Shown: positions 26,445-35,881 of the stretch, in pieces
Layout: each line of letters opens with the position of its first letter
Position numbering within the stretch: position 1 is the first letter of the stretch
Assembly (NCBI RefSeq): GCF_001006485.1
Contig: NZ_JUET01000075.1
Span: forward strand, 1 to 61,524
From: Tannerella forsythia
Lineage (GTDB): Bacteria > Bacteroidota > Bacteroidia > Bacteroidales > Tannerellaceae
Length of the DNA: 61,524 nt
Reading direction: 5' to 3'
Notes under the pieces: generated by a model
What the model saw: only the letters and a program-made list of their open reading frames with translations
The model's database searches: none
Told to the model about the DNA's origin: nothing
Position numbers and translations under genes: made by a program

Positions 26445-27400
26445 TACCATTTGAGTTTAAGGTTATCAATCTTTTTGGCGAGCAGTAAATCTTCCTGCTC
26501 AACGTAAAAAGTCAGCGTGCGTCCCCCATTTCGCTCATATAGCGTTACTTCCAATTGCTTGTCCTCTGAGAGGGCAAACTGCTCCAACACGAATACGGAA
26601 TGTTCGCTATCCTTACCTCTTACCTGCATTACCTGATGATAGGCACGCAAAGGCTGAAGCACCTGCTCCTGAATGGCGGTGCGTTTTGCCACCTTCTTAT
26701 CCACCACCTTGAACGCGATGAAATCAACCGAGTACGGCATATTCGTGCTGTTTTCCATACGGGTGTGGAAGTAGAGCAAGCCGTTATGGGCATACAAGCC
26801 ACGCAGCAGGAACTTCATGCCGAACTGCTGCGTCCCAATGTGCTTGATGGTACGTTTGTCGTTCTGATAGATGGTCTGCATCATCAGCTTGACCAAGACG
26901 GGCGACTCGTTACCGAGTTCCTTAAAGTAGATGTCGGCACGGTTGCTCGGTAATCGTCCGTCTGTTGGCGACAGAAAGTCCTTCATCTCGATGTTGAGCT
27001 TCTCCGGTTCGGAAGCATACTTCACGTTGAAAGCATAGAAGGAGCCGTCCTCACAAATCACGCTCATATTGGTCTCCGTTTCAAAGTCCTGCACGGCAGC
27101 TTTTACACGCAATACGTTTTCCGCATCCTCCGATTTCCCTGCAATCAGGTTATTGCTACCCAAGTCCACGTAGCGAATTGGGGCAGGGAAAATAAGATGT
27201 ACGGTTTTCTCAAAGGCGACCTCTAAGCCGTATGGCAGGACGACACGCCCATTAGGGATGGCACGACTCATGCCTTGAAAGAGTTCGCCCGAAGAGAGTG
27301 GACGATTTGGGGTGAGAGAAACATTGCTGTCAGTGTTTTGAGCAAAGGCTGCTCCCATTGCAGAAGTAAGGAGCATCACAGATAAAATCCATTTTTTCAT
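26444..27400 (-). CDS. traN: conjugative transposon protein TraN (DUF4138)
   Basis: A 318-residue protein with a signal peptide (MGAAFAQ) and the DUF4138 body (VHLIFPAPIRYVDLGSNNLIAGK). It behaves like the VirB9 type of periplasmic/outer-membrane core component of a type IV secretion system. It starts 29 bases after traM. Confidence 0.9.
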   Translation of the reverse strand: MKKWILSVMLLTSAMGAAFAQNTDSNVSLTPNRPLSSGELFQGMSRAIPNGRVVLPYGLEVAFEKTVHLIFPAPIRYVDLGSNNLIAGKSEDAENVLRVKAAVQDFETETNMSVICEDGSFYAFNVKYASEPEKLNIEMKDFLSPTDGRLPSNRADIYFKELGNESPVLVKLMMQTIYQNDKRTIKHIGTQQFGMKFLLRGLYAHNGLLYFHTRMENSTNMPYSVDFIAFKVVDKKVAKRTAIQEQVLQPLRAYHQVMQVRGKDSEHSVFVLEQFALSEDKQLEVTLYERNGGRTLTFYVEQEDLLLAKKIDNLKLKW

Positions 27401-27429
27401 TGTTGCTATTGATTTAATTGTTTTACGAT

Positions 27430-28686
27430 TTATTTTGTCTGAACCAAGAAAAGGCGATAGCCCCCTTTGAGCGTTACCTTGACAGTACGCAGTTTCTTTT
27501 GGAGCAACTGACTTGCCCCCTGCATCACGCCACGAGCCGCTTCAGATATAATCTGGTCTTTGGCGGAAGAAGCGAAGGTAAATGAAGTCCCCATCGAGCC
27601 ACCGATGTTCGCACCGATCTCTTTGAGAGCGCCCAAGTCCTCCGAGCCAGGGATGTAGATACCCTCCTGCCCATCAGTATCGTATGCCGAGAGCTTGACA
27701 GCTATGATATGCCCGTCCACCTCAATGCGCCTAATGAGAAGGTGCATACGGTTGCCCTCTATCTTGGCTTGTGCGATGAGTTTACTCTGGCGAGGAATAC
27801 GTAAATCCTTGATTCTTGCCGTTTCCATCAATCGCAGAGCCACATAGTCGCCCTCTTTGAGTACTGTCGTTCTGTCCACCACCACTTTGAGTGTGTTGCG
27901 TATTGAAGATGATGTAGCAGTCGTGAGCGAATGGAAGCCCAAGTTACGGGGCTTTGTGCCGTACTCTTGGATAAATTCTTTGTCTGTCATTGGTCGTTCG
28001 AGGGAGGAAACCACCTGCTTACGCTCTGCCAAGACCTCCATGGAGGGGGCAGAGGAAGCGGGGGACGCTGTTCCGGACTTATCCTCCGTTGTTGGACGCT
28101 CCTGAGCAGTCGTGAAAGCGTTGGGGGGCATACCACTTGTGGTCGTCGTAGGCAGGTATTTCGCAGCCATTTGGTAACTCTTTTCCATCAGGGCAAGTTG
28201 TTTCCGCTCTTCGTCCTCTTCTTTGTAGCTCTGCTCAGACAGTTCCTTTTTGAGTTTATCAATCTCTTGGCGCATCGCCTCACGCTCCTCCTCATGAGGG
28301 TCGGAGGCGTAAAAGGAGTTCAAGAGGCGTGTGTTCTCCTCGTAGCGTTGCATCGAGTTCTCAATCTTGGCTGTCGTGGCAGCCGCTTGTGCACGCTCCG
28401 CATCAGAAGGCTCGGTGTTCTCGGCGAAGTAGTCCGATAGCCTACCCAACTCCTCTCGGGCTTGCTCCTCCTGCTGCATCTTGTCCCCCAGTTCATAGGC
28501 TTTGAGCTTATTGCCCGTCAGTTGCTCGGTTGTTGCCTGTGGGATACTGTCGTTCAAGCCCTGTTCGGCAGCGGTCTTATCCTTGCCCGATGGGGCGAAG
28601 ATAAACCACATCGAAAGGGCAAAGAGCAGTCCGAGTCCTCCGAAGACCAAGCCCTTTTTGAGTTGTTCTTTCTGTTTATTTTCCAT
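27430..28686 (-). CDS. traM: conjugative transposon protein TraM
   Basis: A 418-residue protein with one N-terminal membrane segment (GLVFGGLGLLFALSMWFIF), a long charged coiled-coil region (residues about 60-170), and a C-terminal beta domain (IPRQSKLIAQAKIEGNRM...IKVTLKGGYRLFLV-type), the VirB10-like layout that spans inner membrane to outer core. Start overlaps traL by 11 bases. Confidence 0.92.
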   Translation of the reverse strand: MENKQKEQLKKGLVFGGLGLLFALSMWFIFAPSGKDKTAAEQGLNDSIPQATTEQLTGNKLKAYELGDKMQQEEQAREELGRLSDYFAENTEPSDAERAQAAATTAKIENSMQRYEENTRLLNSFYASDPHEEEREAMRQEIDKLKKELSEQSYKEEDEERKQLALMEKSYQMAAKYLPTTTTSGMPPNAFTTAQERPTTEDKSGTASPASSAPSMEVLAERKQVVSSLERPMTDKEFIQEYGTKPRNLGFHSLTTATSSSIRNTLKVVVDRTTVLKEGDYVALRLMETARIKDLRIPRQSKLIAQAKIEGNRMHLLIRRIEVDGHIIAVKLSAYDTDGQEGIYIPGSEDLGALKEIGANIGGSMGTSFTFASSAKDQIISEAARGVMQGASQLLQKKLRTVKVTLKGGYRLFLVQTK

Positions 28687-28969
28687 TGTTTTTACATACT
28701 AATTGATGAATGTTTTCTGTGATACGATGAAGGCTGTCCGTTTGTATGGGGCTGTCCACCACCTCGCTCGTGGGGAAGGGCAGCACTTCCTCCCTTTGGG
28801 GAAGAAAGAACTGCGCAATCATCCAGACGGAGCAGACCAAATAGACAAGACTTAACCCGTAGATGATGAACTTGCGCTGCTCGGTCGTGAGCCTGTCGCA
28901 CCGATGGCGAAGCCACAGGTGCAGCTTCAGATAGTAGCGAGCGAGCAAATAGTTTCTTTTCCTTGCCAT
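28676..28969 (-). CDS. traL: conjugative transposon protein TraL (DUF3989)
   Basis: A 97-residue protein with one transmembrane span (FIIYGLSLVYLVCSVWMIAQFF) and basic N-terminus, the size and order expected of TraL between traK and traM. Confidence 0.85.
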   Translation of the reverse strand: MARKRNYLLARYYLKLHLWLRHRCDRLTTEQRKFIIYGLSLVYLVCSVWMIAQFFLPQREEVLPFPTSEVVDSPIQTDSLHRITENIHQLVCKNNGK

Positions 28970-28973
28970 TGTC

Positions 28974-29597
28974 TTATCGCTTATAGGTTTGAAGGTCTCT
29001 GTTTTCTCGCACGAGAAAGTGCTCTATCAGAAAACCTTGTGGATTGCTATCCGAGCGGACGGAGTTTTGCAATCGACAAGTCGTGATGAGGTTTCGTTCC
29101 GTGACATTGCTCTGTCTGATGATGAACATCCTTGCATAGGTCGTCACCTCGTAGGGATGAAGGTCAAAGTTGCAGTGGATGGAGTCTATCTCCACACGCT
29201 GATTGACATTACCAGAAATTGCTCGGTTGTAATAGCCCTTCTCTGCCAAGTCCTTGTAGTAATTAAAAGCCGATTTGTCGCACAAGAGAAAGGCACGCTC
29301 CATATTCTTTTCGATGGCATCCTTGTCGGGGGCGATGGTGAAGAAGAGTTCATGAAAGCGACGGACGTGTTCTCGAGCTTCCACGGGACGATTGTTCGCT
29401 GCATCTTGGCTTAATGCCAACATCAGCGACTTCCCTTGGTCGAGCACATAGATTTTCTCCCGTTGCTCCTTGGCAAAGGCATACGAGGCATAGACGGCAT
29501 AGCCGCTGACTGCCATACATACGATGGCAAAAACGAAGGCATAGAGCCGTATCTGCTTGAATGAAGTTTCGATATTTCTAAGTGATTTGAATTCCAT
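28974..29597 (-). CDS. traK: conjugative transposon protein TraK
   Basis: A 207-residue protein with an N-terminal transmembrane helix (RLYAFVFAIVCMAVSGYAVYAS) and a soluble domain. It is the VirB8-like inner-membrane assembly factor of Bacteroidetes elements, ordered traJ-traK-traL as usual. Confidence 0.92.
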   Translation of the reverse strand: MEFKSLRNIETSFKQIRLYAFVFAIVCMAVSGYAVYASYAFAKEQREKIYVLDQGKSLMLALSQDAANNRPVEAREHVRRFHELFFTIAPDKDAIEKNMERAFLLCDKSAFNYYKDLAEKGYYNRAISGNVNQRVEIDSIHCNFDLHPYEVTTYARMFIIRQSNVTERNLITTCRLQNSVRSDSNPQGFLIEHFLVRENRDLQTYKR

Positions 29598-29616
29598 TTA
29601 TTTGCTGTTTTGATGA

Positions 29617-30654
29617 TTATTTTCCTTTGAGTAATGCTCCCTTGATTCGTCCGATAGCATTACCTGCAACGGCACCTGCTCCACCTGCGACAGCTTTACT
29701 GCCTGTGTATGCTCCCTGAGCACCACGTTGTGCCGTTTGATTGACATTGCGACCATAGGAGCCGATGCCACCACCGGCTTCGATAATCCAACCCGCAACA
29801 GTTGGTACGCAGAAGTAGCCTACGATTCCGATGAGGAAGAAGACGATGTAGTACCACGACCCCATATCGGGCAGGTAGTTAGGATCACTAAGAGCGGCAA
29901 TATCTTTCTGCACCATCAAGACCTGTATCTTGGTGAGCAGAGCCGTCAGGATGGAGCTAACGGGCAACCACAGGTAGACTGAGATATAGCGGGAGAACCA
30001 AGCGGTCAGAGAACCCGACAAGCCATCCCACACTGCGATACCGAAGACTATCGGACCGAGAATTGAGAGAACTATAAGTATAAAAGTGCGGAGCGTGTCG
30101 ATGATCAGTCCTGCCGCATGAAAGAGCAACTCCATCAGGTCGTGGATGAGTTTCATAAGCCACTGCTTGGTCTGATAGGCAGCACGCTCTGCGTACATTC
30201 CTGCTATTGTCACCGCATCCTCCGGACCGATGATACCCATCTCTTCAATCTTCTGGTCGAACTTCTCATTGGACACCAAGTAAGCCGTTTCGGGATTTCT
30301 GAGATAGGCTTCCTCCTGCAATTTATCTCTCTTGGCAGTCAGCTCCGCCAAGTTGTTTTCTTGCTTGTGCACCATCCGTTCCGTACCCTGCACCACGGGC
30401 GAGAGGACGGCATTCATCGTTCCCAGTACGATGGTCGGAAAGAACATAATACAAAAGCCCAAGAGAAAGGGGCGAAGCAAGGGAAAGACGTCAATAGGCT
30501 CTGCACGGGCAAGGGATGCCCATACACGCAGGGCGATATAAAAGAGTGCTCCGAGTCCTGCAATTCCCTTGGCAATCCCCGTCATCTCTGAGCAGAGCGG
30601 CATCATCTCCTCATAGGTCGAGCGGAGTAAATCGTGTAAACTGGCAAAATCCAT
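29617..30654 (-). CDS. traJ: conjugative transposon protein TraJ
   Basis: A 345-residue polytopic membrane protein (hydrophobic spans FYIALRVWASLA, FLLGFCIMFFPTIVLG, LHLAAGLIIDTLRTFILIVLS-type, IVGYFCVPTVAGW) ending in a Gly/Ala-rich tail (GAYTGSKAVAGGAGAVAG). VirB6-like inner-membrane channel component. Confidence 0.92.
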   Translation of the reverse strand: MDFASLHDLLRSTYEEMMPLCSEMTGIAKGIAGLGALFYIALRVWASLARAEPIDVFPLLRPFLLGFCIMFFPTIVLGTMNAVLSPVVQGTERMVHKQENNLAELTAKRDKLQEEAYLRNPETAYLVSNEKFDQKIEEMGIIGPEDAVTIAGMYAERAAYQTKQWLMKLIHDLMELLFHAAGLIIDTLRTFILIVLSILGPIVFGIAVWDGLSGSLTAWFSRYISVYLWLPVSSILTALLTKIQVLMVQKDIAALSDPNYLPDMGSWYYIVFFLIGIVGYFCVPTVAGWIIEAGGGIGSYGRNVNQTAQRGAQGAYTGSKAVAGGAGAVAGNAIGRIKGALLKGK

Positions 30655-30666
30655 AACGTATCAGAT

Positions 30667-31296
30667 TTACCAATAACGACTTTCCATATTGCCGTAAAGA
30701 GCCTTGACCGAGGCAAGGTCGTTCTTCTCTCTGGCACGTACATAACTCACGGAGATATTCTTACGGGTATAGTAGGACACCAGCGAGCGATATTCTCTAA
30801 GTGTAGTATAGATACGGTCAATCGTCTGCATACGCTCGTGGTCATTCATCGAGAGAACACCCGATTTGGCAACGGACTTCAACTCCTTCAGACTCTCACC
30901 ACTCTCTTGTAACAGCTTGGCATACCCAGAAGCCATCGCCGCCAGTTCAGAGGGACGGAAATTCTTATCCGAGAGCATACGTTTGTAGGAGGTCACGTAA
31001 ATCTCCGAGATGTCGCCCACCATCAGGATGCACTCCTTGACCTTATAGGCATCCCCGATAAGGTTGTTCACCTTCTTCAGAGCATCGTAGTACTTTTTGG
31101 TGTCGTTGTAGAGTTTCTCCACCTCCTTGAATCCGTCCAAGGTATTCTTGACCGTCTTTGAGGCGGTGGCGATTTCCTTGACCGTATTGGCAATGTTGCC
31201 CGCAAAATTACCGGGGTCTGTCACTACCCATTGGGCATGGGCTTTAGGAACGAAAAGGCTCAATCCGAAGAGAGCCATGACTAAATACTTCTTCAT
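30667..31296 (-). CDS. traI: DUF4141 family conjugation protein TraI
   Basis: A 209-residue secreted protein: signal peptide ending AHAQ, then helical VTDPGNFAGNIANTVKEIAT and a helical body, as in DUF4141 proteins, which resemble VirB5. It follows traG by 26 bases. No catalytic motif. Confidence 0.87.
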   Translation of the reverse strand: MKKYLVMALFGLSLFVPKAHAQWVVTDPGNFAGNIANTVKEIATASKTVKNTLDGFKEVEKLYNDTKKYYDALKKVNNLIGDAYKVKECILMVGDISEIYVTSYKRMLSDKNFRPSELAAMASGYAKLLQESGESLKELKSVAKSGVLSMNDHERMQTIDRIYTTLREYRSLVSYYTRKNISVSYVRAREKNDLASVKALYGNMESRYW

Positions 31297-31322
31297 TATT
31301 GCTATGTTTTGATTGTTCGTAC

Positions 31323-33833
31323 TTATTTCTTCTTATTTCTTTTCTCATTGGCAAGCTGACGGATAGCTGTCTCGATGTCGCCTCCGAGCAATTCAGCACG
31401 CTGCATGACTTCCAGCTTCTCGGTTTCCTCGGTGGTATAGGTTAGGTATTCCTCCATACTCACCTCTGTGGCATAGACCGCACTCTGCATACCACCCAAG
31501 CCTATCCACACTTCTTTATAGAGTCGGTTCGGGTCATTGTTCTGGTTGATGGAGAGTATTTGGCTTTTTTCTTTTTCAGACAAGCCGAGCATCGCCTGTA
31601 TGCCGTCGAACTTGGTCATATACTTGCGTTGGTCAAGCAGTATCTTGCAGTCGGAGTTGTTGATGATACTTTCCTTGACGATGGGCGACTGGATGATGTC
31701 GTCCACCTCCTGCGTCACGACAATGGCTTCCCCGAAATACTTTCTCACCGTCTTGTACAAATATTTTATATAGTCTGCCATGTTAGCCGAAGCAATGGCT
31801 TTCCACGCTTCTTCAATGAGTATCATTTTCCTGATACCTTTGAGTCTTCGCATCTTGTTGATGAAGGCTTCCATGATGATAATCGTCACCACGGGGAAGA
31901 GGTCTTTGTTATCCTTCACTTGATCAATCTCGAAGACGATGAAGCGTTTACTGAGCAAGTCGATGTTCTTGTCCGAGTTCAGCAGGAAATCGTAACGTCC
32001 CCCTCGGTAGTATTGCTTGAGGGTTGTCAGGAGATTGTTGATATTGAAGTCCGAGAGTGTTACCTTGATGTCCCGTTTCTCCATATCCTTGCGATAGACG
32101 TCTCGCAGGTATTCATAGAAGGTATTGAAACAGGGCGTAACACTATGGTCTGCACATATCAGCTCGATGTACGAGTTCACGGCAGAACCGAGTTCGCCCG
32201 CCTCCGTCTTGGTGATATGCTCATCGGCACTTTTCCAGAGCGTAAGCAACAGCGTGCATATACTCTCCCTCTTTTCCACATCGAAGAAATAGTCGTCGGT
32301 GTAGAAGGGATTAAAGGAAATCGGGCTTTCATTTGTGTAGGTGAAATAAACCCCATCTTCGCCTTTGGTCTTGCGGTGGATGAGTTCGCACAATCCCTGA
32401 TACGAGTTTCCTGTATCGACCAAGAGGACGTGCGCCCCTTGCTCGTAATACTGGCGTACCATGTGGTTGGTAAAGAAACTCTTGCCACTTCCCGAAGGAC
32501 CCAAGATGAATTTGTTTCGGTTGGTAATCACACCTTTCTTCATCGGCAGGTCAGAAATATCCAAATGGATAGGCTTGCCCGAAAGACGGTCAGCCATCTT
32601 GATGCCGAAGGGAGAGAGCGAGTCCTTGTAGTTGGTCTCTGCCGTAAAGAAGCAGAGGGCAGGCTCGATGAATGTATAGAACGATTCTTCCGCAGGAAAG
32701 TCTGCGGCATTGCCGGGTATGCCTGCCCAGTAGAGCGTTGCCGCATCGATGGTATTGTGGCGAGGCTTACACCCCATCAAGGCAAGGGCTGCCCCCACAT
32801 CATTCTTGATTTGCCGCAGTTCCTCTTTGTTATTACTCCATGCCAGCACGTTGAAATGGGCACGAATAGAAGTCAACCCTTGCGAGTGGGCGATGTTCAG
32901 GTATTCTTGTATCCACTCCTCGTTAATCTGGTTGCTACGGCTGTAACGTGCCAGCGAGTGCATGTTTCTTGCCTGCTTCTCGAAGCGTTCCAAGTTGGCA
33001 TCGCTATCCTCAATGAAGAGGTATTGGTTGTAGATATGATTGCAGGGGAGCATCAGACCTACGGGAGAAGCAAAGGAGAGACGGCAGTCGCTTCTGTCTG
33101 TCGATAGTCGCTCATAACGGCTGTCAGTGTTCACACTTGTGGGTAAATCATCGGTATCGGAGAGTGTGTGCAGACACAAAAGGTTGTCGCCTACACGCAC
33201 GAGGTCGGCACCCAAGCGGATGTCTTCCAACGAGGCATGTCCTTCTTCAGAAAGAGAGAAGTAGCGGTCTAACAGACCACTCCTTTCCTTTGTGCCGACC
33301 AATTCTTCCTCCGTCATGCGGATAATCCTTATCTGCTCCGTATCATTGATGATACGCTCGAACTGACCCACGGCTTCCAAGAATTTCATCACTTCGTTCT
33401 TGTTGGCAATCTCCTTAGGCAGAAGACGTCCACGGCAGAGTGAAGAGAAATTGCTCTGTTGTGCCAATCGCTGTTTGTTCGTCTTGGTAAGAAACAGATA
33501 GACCGAGTGGTGCAGGTACGGACGCTCGTTAAAATGCCGTTCGGAGGAGCGGGCAAGGAAGCTCAGTCCGCCATCGGAGAGTTTTCCTTGATAGTCTTCC
33601 CTAATGAACCAATCCTGTTTGTGGACGATGCTGTAATCGGGCAAAACCTTTACTGCTTTGTTCCAAGCGGAGTGCATCGCTTTGTATTCGGCGGAAGTGA
33701 CGGTGAAAAGTTCAGGCAACGCCACACGGAAAGCCACCGTGATGTCTGCATCCTTGCTTACGATATATCCCTGCTCGATGGAGAGCAGGGGGAACTTCGA
33801 CTCCAAGGTTGTTATCTTACTGTTGTTTCTCAT
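31323..33833 (-). CDS. traG: TraG family conjugation ATPase (VirB4 type)
   Basis: An 836-residue secretion ATPase. The Walker A motif LGPSGSGKSFFTNHMV lies at about residue 450, and Walker B FLIDVE-like/LLIEEAWKAI lies near 675. It powers assembly of the mating channel. Its N-terminal 17 bases overlap traF. The length and order identify the VirB4-like TraG, the largest gene of the tra operon. Confidence 0.96.
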   Translation of the reverse strand: MRNNSKITTLESKFPLLSIEQGYIVSKDADITVAFRVALPELFTVTSAEYKAMHSAWNKAVKVLPDYSIVHKQDWFIREDYQGKLSDGGLSFLARSSERHFNERPYLHHSVYLFLTKTNKQRLAQQSNFSSLCRGRLLPKEIANKNEVMKFLEAVGQFERIINDTEQIRIIRMTEEELVGTKERSGLLDRYFSLSEEGHASLEDIRLGADLVRVGDNLLCLHTLSDTDDLPTSVNTDSRYERLSTDRSDCRLSFASPVGLMLPCNHIYNQYLFIEDSDANLERFEKQARNMHSLARYSRSNQINEEWIQEYLNIAHSQGLTSIRAHFNVLAWSNNKEELRQIKNDVGAALALMGCKPRHNTIDAATLYWAGIPGNAADFPAEESFYTFIEPALCFFTAETNYKDSLSPFGIKMADRLSGKPIHLDISDLPMKKGVITNRNKFILGPSGSGKSFFTNHMVRQYYEQGAHVLLVDTGNSYQGLCELIHRKTKGEDGVYFTYTNESPISFNPFYTDDYFFDVEKRESICTLLLTLWKSADEHITKTEAGELGSAVNSYIELICADHSVTPCFNTFYEYLRDVYRKDMEKRDIKVTLSDFNINNLLTTLKQYYRGGRYDFLLNSDKNIDLLSKRFIVFEIDQVKDNKDLFPVVTIIIMEAFINKMRRLKGIRKMILIEEAWKAIASANMADYIKYLYKTVRKYFGEAIVVTQEVDDIIQSPIVKESIINNSDCKILLDQRKYMTKFDGIQAMLGLSEKEKSQILSINQNNDPNRLYKEVWIGLGGMQSAVYATEVSMEEYLTYTTEETEKLEVMQRAELLGGDIETAIRQLANEKRNKKK

Positions 33834-34158
33834 TCTTCTTTCTTTTGAGGTTACGGATAAGGTGACAGGTCGTGTGGCGATTTACAAGGTAGCGTGGGTG
33901 CATACGCACCGCTCCCTTTTTCATCAGTCCATACTGCCCGTACTTGCGGTTCATGGCGAACGTTTGCCACACCACGAGGGTGGCACCCACTACGCCTATG
34001 ACCAAGCAGGCTATCTGGCTGACTCCGCAGAGATAGAGTACGACCACGAGGATGAAGACAGCCAGCAAGCCTCCCGCAAACAGAAAGAGGTACTGTGCCT
34101 TCAGCCCCTTGAACTCCACCGTCCGACCTATACCTTTATTGATTTCCCACTCTGCCAT
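33817..34158 (-). CDS. traF: conjugative transposon protein TraF (DUF4133)
   Basis: About 113 residues. It starts MAEWEINKGIGRTVEFKGLKAQ and has two hydrophobic spans (YLFLFAGGLLAVFILVVVLYL and IACLVIGVVGATLVVW), like VirB3. The open frame continues 22 codons further upstream, but the conserved start sits at 34156-34158, 2 bases after traE. Confidence 0.92.
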   Translation of the reverse strand: MAEWEINKGIGRTVEFKGLKAQYLFLFAGGLLAVFILVVVLYLCGVSQIACLVIGVVGATLVVWQTFAMNRKYGQYGLMKKGAVRMHPRYLVNRHTTCHLIRNLKRKKNEKQQ

Positions 34159-34160
34159 TG

Positions 34161-34463
34161 TTACAAGAAGAAGGAACGAAGAATGGTAGCTGCTACAATC
34201 AGGAAGATACAAGCACCAAACCAAGAGGCTGCCGTCTTGCTCGTGTCGGGGTCGCCCGAACTGAACTTGTTATACACCTTTATTCCCCCAATCAAGCCCA
34301 CCACGGCTCCGATGGCATAGATGAGCTTTGTGCCCGGGTCAAAGTAACTTGTGACCATCTTCGTGGCTTCGTTGATACCTGCCATACCGTTTCCCTGTGC
34401 GTATGCTCCTGCGGTAGTGGCGAGGACAAGAAGCATCATCATTGCAATTTTCTTTCTGTTCAT
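34161..34463 (-). CDS. traE: conjugative transposon protein TraE (DUF4134)
   Basis: A 100-residue VirB2-like pilin candidate. It has a signal sequence (MMMLLVLATTAGAYAQG) and two hydrophobic helices, with Gly-rich AIGAVVGLIGGIKVYNKF typical of DUF4134. Confidence 0.92.
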   Translation of the reverse strand: MNRKKIAMMMLLVLATTAGAYAQGNGMAGINEATKMVTSYFDPGTKLIYAIGAVVGLIGGIKVYNKFSSGDPDTSKTAASWFGACIFLIVAATILRSFFL

Positions 34464-34508
34464 TGTACTATTGCTTTATTGAGTTGTTAATAAATAATTG
34501 CGTTTTAT

Positions 34509-34578
34509 CGGAGTCGGCAAGGGTGGCTTCAGGGCGTGTACGATTGTTTTACTTATTTGCCACCCTTCCGATACTCCG
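34509..34578 (-). promoter_or_regulatory. large conserved hairpin within the tra operon, traD-traE gap
   Basis: CGGAGT/CGG/AAGGGTGGC (34509-34527) pairs with GCCACCCTT/CCG/ACTCCG (34559-34578), 18 base pairs with one small asymmetry, enclosing a 31-base loop. There is no T tract on the minus strand right after it. It falls in the only sizeable gap of the operon, upstream of the pilin gene traE, so it may stabilise the traE mRNA or act as an attenuator. Confidence 0.6.
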
Positions 34579-34589
34579 CATCCGTTGTC

Positions 34590-35360
34590 TTAGAGATAGT
34601 AGGAAAGCGGTCTTTCCTCCATATCTTCGTCGTTGTCTTCACCGCTCTTTTCGGAGGAAGCGGGTATCGTATCCTCCGCCTGTTCCGCTTCTTCTGCCTT
34701 GCGTATGGCGGCGAGAAGTTGCTGATGATCCGGTTCTTGCTGGAGCGTCACCTTCTTCATATACTCCATCAGGTCAGTACCCCGTATGGATTGGAGCGTT
34801 TCGTGAACTTCGGCTTCGTCCTCCTCATCTAAAGCGTCGTCTTTTCGGCTCCATCGGCTGACCCTTGCCAAGTCACGGGAGAGAATGGCGGTAGGTGTTG
34901 TCTCGGGTATAGCCTCGTCTGCGATTTGCAGTTCCTCTCGGACAATGGAGTCTTCATCCGTCTCGTCCATCGTGTAGGCAACTTGCATCTCATTCTCACC
35001 CTCCTCCATATTGCTTTCCTCTTCTTCCGATACTTCCGTGTCATCGGCTGTTTGTTGCTCTGTTTGAGCGTTTTGCATCGCAAAAGTATTGGGATTTTCA
35101 ATCGCTTTTTCAGATGAGGAAACAGCGGGAACTCGAGGGATGGAAGAGGAAATGAACGCCTTGCTTCGCCCTACCAGAATATGGGAGTCATCTTCCTTTT
35201 TCGGCTCTCTTTGTGGTAATGGAGTAGTTGCACTTACCTCTTTCCTTTTCTCCCCTTTCTTACGGAAAGGGAAGCACTGAAAACAGAAGTACACGATGCC
35301 CAAGAGCATCCAGACCACGCCTAAGAACAAGAGGATATTCAGTAATATCTTTTCCATCAT
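34590..35360 (-). CDS. traD: DUF4122-like conjugation protein (TraD position)
   Basis: A 256-residue protein with one N-terminal membrane span (LNILLFLGVVWMLLGIVYFCFQCF) and a long, strongly acidic, low-complexity cytoplasmic tail (EEEESNMEEGENE, DEEDEAEVHE). Position between the DUF3408 gene and traE matches TraD of CTnDOT. Start is the first of two adjacent ATGs, overlapping the upstream stop by 4 bases. Function unknown. Confidence 0.7.
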   Translation of the reverse strand: MMEKILLNILLFLGVVWMLLGIVYFCFQCFPFRKKGEKRKEVSATTPLPQREPKKEDDSHILVGRSKAFISSSIPRVPAVSSSEKAIENPNTFAMQNAQTEQQTADDTEVSEEEESNMEEGENEMQVAYTMDETDEDSIVREELQIADEAIPETTPTAILSRDLARVSRWSRKDDALDEEDEAEVHETLQSIRGTDLMEYMKKVTLQQEPDHQQLLAAIRKAEEAEQAEDTIPASSEKSGEDNDEDMEERPLSYYL

Positions 35361-35881
35361 AAGTTGAGTGTTTGATTGCGTTTATACTGTGCCGCTGTCT
35401 TGTTCAGCAGGGCTTGATGTTCTTTCAGATGTTCAAGAAGAATGTTCTCGATGTAGGAGGTGATGGTGGTCTTGGCACGGACATCACGAAGAACATCTTT
35501 GAGGAGTTGCAATATCTCACTGTTGATGGTAAATCCGGATTTGCCATTACGGTCTGACAAGCGGACAAAGTAGCGTTCTTGGTACTCCTCAAAAGATAGC
35601 CCGACCGGCATACCTTCCTCCTTGTTTCCTTTGACTCTTGACTTTCTTACTGGACGCTCCTCTGCTGCTTTTTCTTCCACAGATGATTCTTTGGACGGTT
35701 GGACATGACTTTCCTCTTCTTCCGGCTCTTCGACCTGCATCCGCTCCAATTCCCGCTCGTAGTCTGTGGGCTGGTCATAGAAAGGAGACTCTTCGGGTGT
35801 GCGTACCTGTACACCGTAATTACCCATCTCCTTGAGTTTCTTTTTCAGGATTTTCTGCCGTTCTTCAGTAATGGAACTCAT
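35357..35881 (-). CDS. DUF3408 family protein (TraB/TraC position)
   Basis: A 174-residue DUF3408-type protein. The first 90 residues are charged and disordered; the C-terminal part SFEEYQERYFVRLSDRNGKSGFTINSE...LLKDVLRDV is the conserved domain, which has a ribbon-helix-helix character. It is coupled to traA by ATGA overlap, suggesting a ParB-like or regulatory partner for the ParA ATPase. Confidence 0.78.
   Translation of the reverse strand: MSSITEERQKILKKKLKEMGNYGVQVRTPEESPFYDQPTDYERELERMQVEEPEEEESHVQPSKESSVEEKAAEERPVRKSRVKGNKEEGMPVGLSFEEYQERYFVRLSDRNGKSGFTINSEILQLLKDVLRDVRAKTTITSYIENILLEHLKEHQALLNKTAAQYKRNQTLNL

Noticed and set aside
31560-33107. 515-residue rightward open frame opposite traG
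   Set aside because: Antisense shadow of the large traG gene; no domain and no start context.
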